From contig JAPKEK010000048.1 in the NCBI GenBank assembly GCA_028822125.1, forward strand, positions 1 to 9,673: 9,673 bases of DNA, read 5' to 3'. The stretch comes from Pseudomonadales bacterium. Its GTDB lineage: Bacteria > Pseudomonadota > Gammaproteobacteria > Pseudomonadales > Azotimanducaceae. The notes beneath the pieces are model-generated. The model had not been told where the DNA came from. It made no database searches and worked only from the letters and a program-made list of their open reading frames with translations. The translations under genes and the position numbers were made by a program. Positions 7,567 to 9,673 of the stretch are shown piece after piece; position 1 is the first letter of the stretch, and each line of letters starts with the position of its first letter.

Positions 7567-7575
7567 GGGGGGGGG
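7567..7575. repeat. G9/C9 homopolymer tract inside the lipoprotein gene
   Basis: Nine consecutive G on the + strand (C on the coding minus strand). The upstream frame (TPVYILNTPP) ends at a TAG just after the tract, while the downstream frame has a TAA just before it; one added C or two lost C join them as a short proline run. Such tracts change length by slipped-strand mispairing and are also error-prone in sequencing. Confidence 0.9.
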
Positions 7576-7684
7576 TATTAAGAATATAGACGGGTGTGCC
7601 TCTTACGTGAGTATAGTACTCGATTGATAAACTTGAGTTATTGGTAATAACACAGCCCGGGGCCAGCAAGATGAGGCAGCTGAG

Positions 7685-7699
7685 GCGATTATGCGATTA
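7685..7699. repeat. 8-bp tandem duplication in the lipoprotein signal sequence
   Basis: GCGATTAT is followed directly by GCGATTA, 1.9 copies of an 8-bp unit. Eight is not a multiple of three, so the second copy throws the signal peptide out of frame. With one copy removed the leader reads MRHTFNRLSCLILLAPGC, a textbook lipoprotein leader, which argues that the duplication is the derived state. Confidence 0.85.
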
Positions 7700-7713
7700 A
7701 ATGTATGCCGCAT

Positions 7714-8024
7714 TGGCGTACCTTGTGAGGTGCCTGATCCAACTGAGTGATTACCCTAAGGGAGCAGATACTGGCTGGGGAAGGACGGGGATTGAAAGTC
7801 GGTAAATACAAGACCTATTTGTTATGCAATAGTTCCCAGAGCACAACGATATCCGTTGGAATTTTGCTAATTGACCAGGATCTAGATTCACCTCATATAG
7901 ATCGCATCCGCTCTTTACGGGACCCGGAAAGGCAGCTTTCGAAAAAAGTGGGAGTGTCTACTCTTGTTTATTCTGGGAGGCTACAACAGTCTGATGATCT
8001 GATCTGCCAGATACCACGATGGTT
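7714..8024. other. Intergenic region between TPR gene and broken lipoprotein gene
   Basis: A 311-nt stretch with no supported gene. On the minus strand it carries the lipoprotein Shine-Dalgarno (AAGG, complement of 7721-7724) and presumably its promoter, but no convincing -35/-10 pair or T-tailed terminator was found. The plus-strand frame opening at GTG 7747 runs antisense into the TPR gene and has no recognisable motif. Confidence 0.5.
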
Positions 8025-8921
8025 TCATTGTAGTAAGCCAGACAACTTCGGGCTGGCAAAGAGCCGCATCAGCACAATAGGTATAGTGGATTGTCCGCCT
8101 TTTTGCAGGGCAGGGTTGATAACTAATTCAAGTTCCCTGAGTTTAAAGGCGTTTTCTATTCGCGCAGGAGTTGGCTTTAATCCCTGGAGTTGAATCTTCG
8201 CATGGTTCAGTAATTCCAGCGCCTGCACCTGATCTCCTGCGATGATATAAATCCGAGCAGCATCGAGCTTCCACTGCGGGCTGCTGCTGAGGGCTGTTTC
8301 AACTGATCGCCAACGCTCAATCGCGCCCGAATAATTACTTCTTTTTAGTTCAAGTTCGGTAGCATAGCGCTGCAATTGTGGAACAGAACCCAGTCTTTCA
8401 ATGGCCCCATCCAGCAACCGCAGGGCCGGGGAGGAGTCCTGAGGCCACTTTTCAAGTAATACGCCTGCCGCCGCAAGGTACTCGCCAGGATGGGGATTGC
8501 GAGAATGCCTGAAATAAGCGCTGAAGTTATCCATTGCCAGATCCAGCTCGCCAATAGCCCGTGCTGCTTTTGCGCCGTACAGAAAGGATAATGCGTGACT
8601 GGGGTATCTTTTGAGGTAACGTTTGAAAGAAGCGATTGCCTGCTTAAATTCATCATTCTTGGATTGAAGCTTGCCCATCTCAAAAGCAGTCTCGACCGGA
8701 TCCCCAAGGGACGCTGCATGGCCCAGGTCCTGCTGTGCTTTTTTCATATCCCGTTTCTGAATATAAAGCGATGCTCTTTTTATTCTGAGTGCCTGGGATT
8801 GTGGGTTTTGCTCAATCAAGTGATTAATGCGATCAAACTGGCTGGCGGTGCCAGGGTGAGCTGAACTCACCGAGGTCAGCAAGCCGATAGTAAAAACGGC
8901 CAGTTTATGAAAAAACATCAT
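8025..8921 (-). CDS. Exported tetratricopeptide-repeat-type helical protein
   Basis: A 298-residue protein with a Sec signal peptide (hydrophobic core about 7-18, probable cleavage after VSSA at 21) and then helix-turn-helix repeats. Residues about 30-110 look like TPR units: RIKRASLYIQKRDMKKAQQD, EMGKLQSKNDEFKQAIASFK and RYLKRYPSHALSF show the usual small/large residue spacing and the A..F...L pattern. Looser repeats continue to about 265. The protein is probably periplasmic and serves as a binding scaffold, with no catalytic motif. Two adjacent ATG codons mark the start (8921 or 8918). It begins 8 nt after the stop of the metallophosphoesterase gene without a clear Shine-Dalgarno, so translation is probably coupled and the two products may work together. 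The last 30 residues after the repeats look unremarkable. The specific partner is unknown. Confidence 0.85.
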   Translation of the reverse strand: MMFFHKLAVFTIGLLTSVSSAHPGTASQFDRINHLIEQNPQSQALRIKRASLYIQKRDMKKAQQDLGHAASLGDPVETAFEMGKLQSKNDEFKQAIASFKRYLKRYPSHALSFLYGAKAARAIGELDLAMDNFSAYFRHSRNPHPGEYLAAAGVLLEKWPQDSSPALRLLDGAIERLGSVPQLQRYATELELKRSNYSGAIERWRSVETALSSSPQWKLDAARIYIIAGDQVQALELLNHAKIQLQGLKPTPARIENAFKLRELELVINPALQKGGQSTIPIVLMRLFASPKLSGLLQ

Positions 8922-8929
8922 GGTTGAGC

Positions 8930-9673
8930 TTAGGGTTCCCGTTTAATGATGAAATGATCTAGAACCTCGCCATTTTCACTTACAAACCGTGAGGTCAGAG
9001 ATGTTCTGTTGACATCGATTACCACCGATCCCTTGAGCGAAAGGCCATGGGAGTGATAGCCAGTTTGACCTGCAGGAAAGGTTCTATGGGCCGGATGACC
9101 GAGCCAGTTAGGCAGGCTGCAGCCCATCGTTCTGCCGAGTGCACAGGGATTTTCTTTGTCCGCTTTTCCTGCGCTGCCAGCCACTGTGTAGACGGCCTTG
9201 TCATCGGCTGCAGTGGCGGAACTGATCTGCCGATAAACATCAGTGCCCTGGCCCATCGAGGGATTCCCCTGGCCATCAAGTTCAGCATGTGTCCGCGGCG
9301 TGAAGGTGTCAGACGGCCCATAATGCCCGTTCAGGTACCAGGACCGTTCATAGGAATGAGCATGGCCACTGTAAACCACATCGACTCCATGATCTTCAAA
9401 AACGGGTGCAAATGTTTCCCGCATGTCAATCTCATTCTGCTCGACATCAGAATCATGATTCTGGCCTTTAGAGTATGGCGGGTGATGAAAAATGACCAGC
9501 GTCCAGTCCTGCGTATTGCTGCTTAAATCGTCAATTAACCAGTCCCGCATTGCCGACCGCTGCACCGGATCACGATTGGAAAGTTGAGAATCCAGACTGA
9601 CCGTGTGGACGTTGCCATAGTCAAATGAATAATACTGTTCTGTGCCACTGGCTACACCGCCTTGCTCTGCTTT
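8930..9673 (-). CDS. Purple acid phosphatase-like metallophosphoesterase, C-terminal part
   Basis: The calcineurin-like/purple acid phosphatase type of binuclear metal phosphatase, hydrolysing phosphate monoesters or diesters. The frame is open to the right edge (first codon 9671-9673), so 247 C-terminal residues are visible and the start lies outside; the GTG at 9565 is internal. Counting from the edge: YYSFDYGNVHTVSLDSQ (14-30), the strand before the missing upstream ligands; VIFHHPPYS (60-68) with the metal ligand His; and SGHAHSYERSW (102-112), the GHxH motif typical of this family. The later VYTVAGSAGK (161-170) and the C-terminal GSVVIDV (215-221) fit the closing strands. The N-terminal GDxG, GDxxY and GNH motifs must lie beyond the window. 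Many relatives are secreted, but the signal region is not visible here. It is followed 8 nt later by the TPR gene. Confidence 0.9.
   Translation of the reverse strand, partial: KAEQGGVASGTEQYYSFDYGNVHTVSLDSQLSNRDPVQRSAMRDWLIDDLSSNTQDWTLVIFHHPPYSKGQNHDSDVEQNEIDMRETFAPVFEDHGVDVVYSGHAHSYERSWYLNGHYGPSDTFTPRTHAELDGQGNPSMGQGTDVYRQISSATAADDKAVYTVAGSAGKADKENPCALGRTMGCSLPNWLGHPAHRTFPAGQTGYHSHGLSLKGSVVIDVNRTSLTSRFVSENGEVLDHFIIKREP

Larger units (their letters stand above)
7239..7713 (-). pseudogene. Unrecognised lipoprotein gene with frame broken at two repeats
   Basis: Starting at ATG 7713, with AAGG 7 nt upstream, the frame begins MRHTFNR and is then disrupted by an 8-bp tandem duplication (7685-7699). 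Past it, another frame reads SCLILLAPGC, a lipoprotein signal with lipobox, and runs to a nine-C tract (7567-7575), where the frame shifts again. From there an open frame of about 108 codons ends at TGA 7239-7241. Removing one 8-bp copy and making the tract C10 (or C7) gives one frame of about 155 residues. Features of that protein: lipid-anchor Cys18, a polar region to about 75, a Gly/Ala-rich hydrophobic stretch 79-121 that could form a membrane hairpin with a central APFFIPF turn, and a charged tail ending KKDQ. Cys10, Cys60 and Cys137 are also present. No stop interrupts the pieces otherwise, so inactivation is very recent, reversible, or in part a sequence error. No family was recognised. 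Confidence 0.72.

Noticed and set aside
7747..8193. 148-codon plus-strand frame starting at GTG
   Set aside because: It overlaps the end of the well-supported minus-strand TPR gene by 169 nt, has no Shine-Dalgarno-backed ATG, and its translation has no recognisable motif or hydrophobic pattern.
9047..9526. 159-codon plus-strand frame
   Set aside because: Fully antisense to the metallophosphoesterase, which carries clear metal-binding motifs; a shadow frame.
1..9673. tRNA, rRNA, CRISPR array, prophage genes or replication origin
   Set aside because: Looked for cloverleaf-like sequences, regularly spaced repeats and iterons on both strands by eye; none were seen.

Overview
The window looks like accessory or catabolic chromosome of a Gram-negative bacterium, probably a marine-type gammaproteobacterium. 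That placement is an inference from overall protein style, moderate GC, lipoprotein and Sec signal peptides, and an IS3-type transposase relic; no rRNA or other taxonomic marker is present. No tRNA, rRNA, CRISPR array or phage module was seen.

Left part, + strand: the C-terminal part of a phytanoyl-CoA dioxygenase-like Fe(II)/2-oxoglutarate oxygenase enters from the left edge. It is followed closely by an exported, probably lipid-anchored Amidohydro_3 (YtcJ-like) hydrolase and a Rid-family protein with a strong ribosome binding site. The three are tightly spaced and probably form one transcript. About 650 bases without an intact gene follow, and most of this is a heavily decayed minus-strand relic of an IS3-family transposase (C-terminal part of the DDE core, several frameshifts and a stop). 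Next comes an intact type I Baeyer-Villiger monooxygenase with its own possible promoter. Oxygenase, amidohydrolase, Rid protein and BVMO fit breakdown or modification of small organic compounds (ketones, amides, acyl compounds), but the substrate cannot be read from the sequence.

Right part, - strand: a full-length family 3 glycoside hydrolase converges on the BVMO. Upstream of it is the most interesting locus of the window: an unrecognised lipoprotein gene (7239-7713, minus) with a good Shine-Dalgarno, a lipobox and a Gly/Ala-rich hydrophobic hairpin. Its reading frame is broken twice, by an 8-bp tandem duplication inside the signal peptide and by a run of nine C (G on the + strand). Removing one 8-bp copy and changing C9 to C10 (or C7) gives an uninterrupted protein of about 155 residues. 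It is therefore a very recent pseudogene, a repeat-driven on/off (phase-variable) gene, or partly a homopolymer sequencing error.

At the right edge, a purple-acid-phosphatase-like metallophosphoesterase (5' end outside the window) is followed 8 nt later by an exported TPR-type repeat protein, forming a probable two-gene minus-strand operon.
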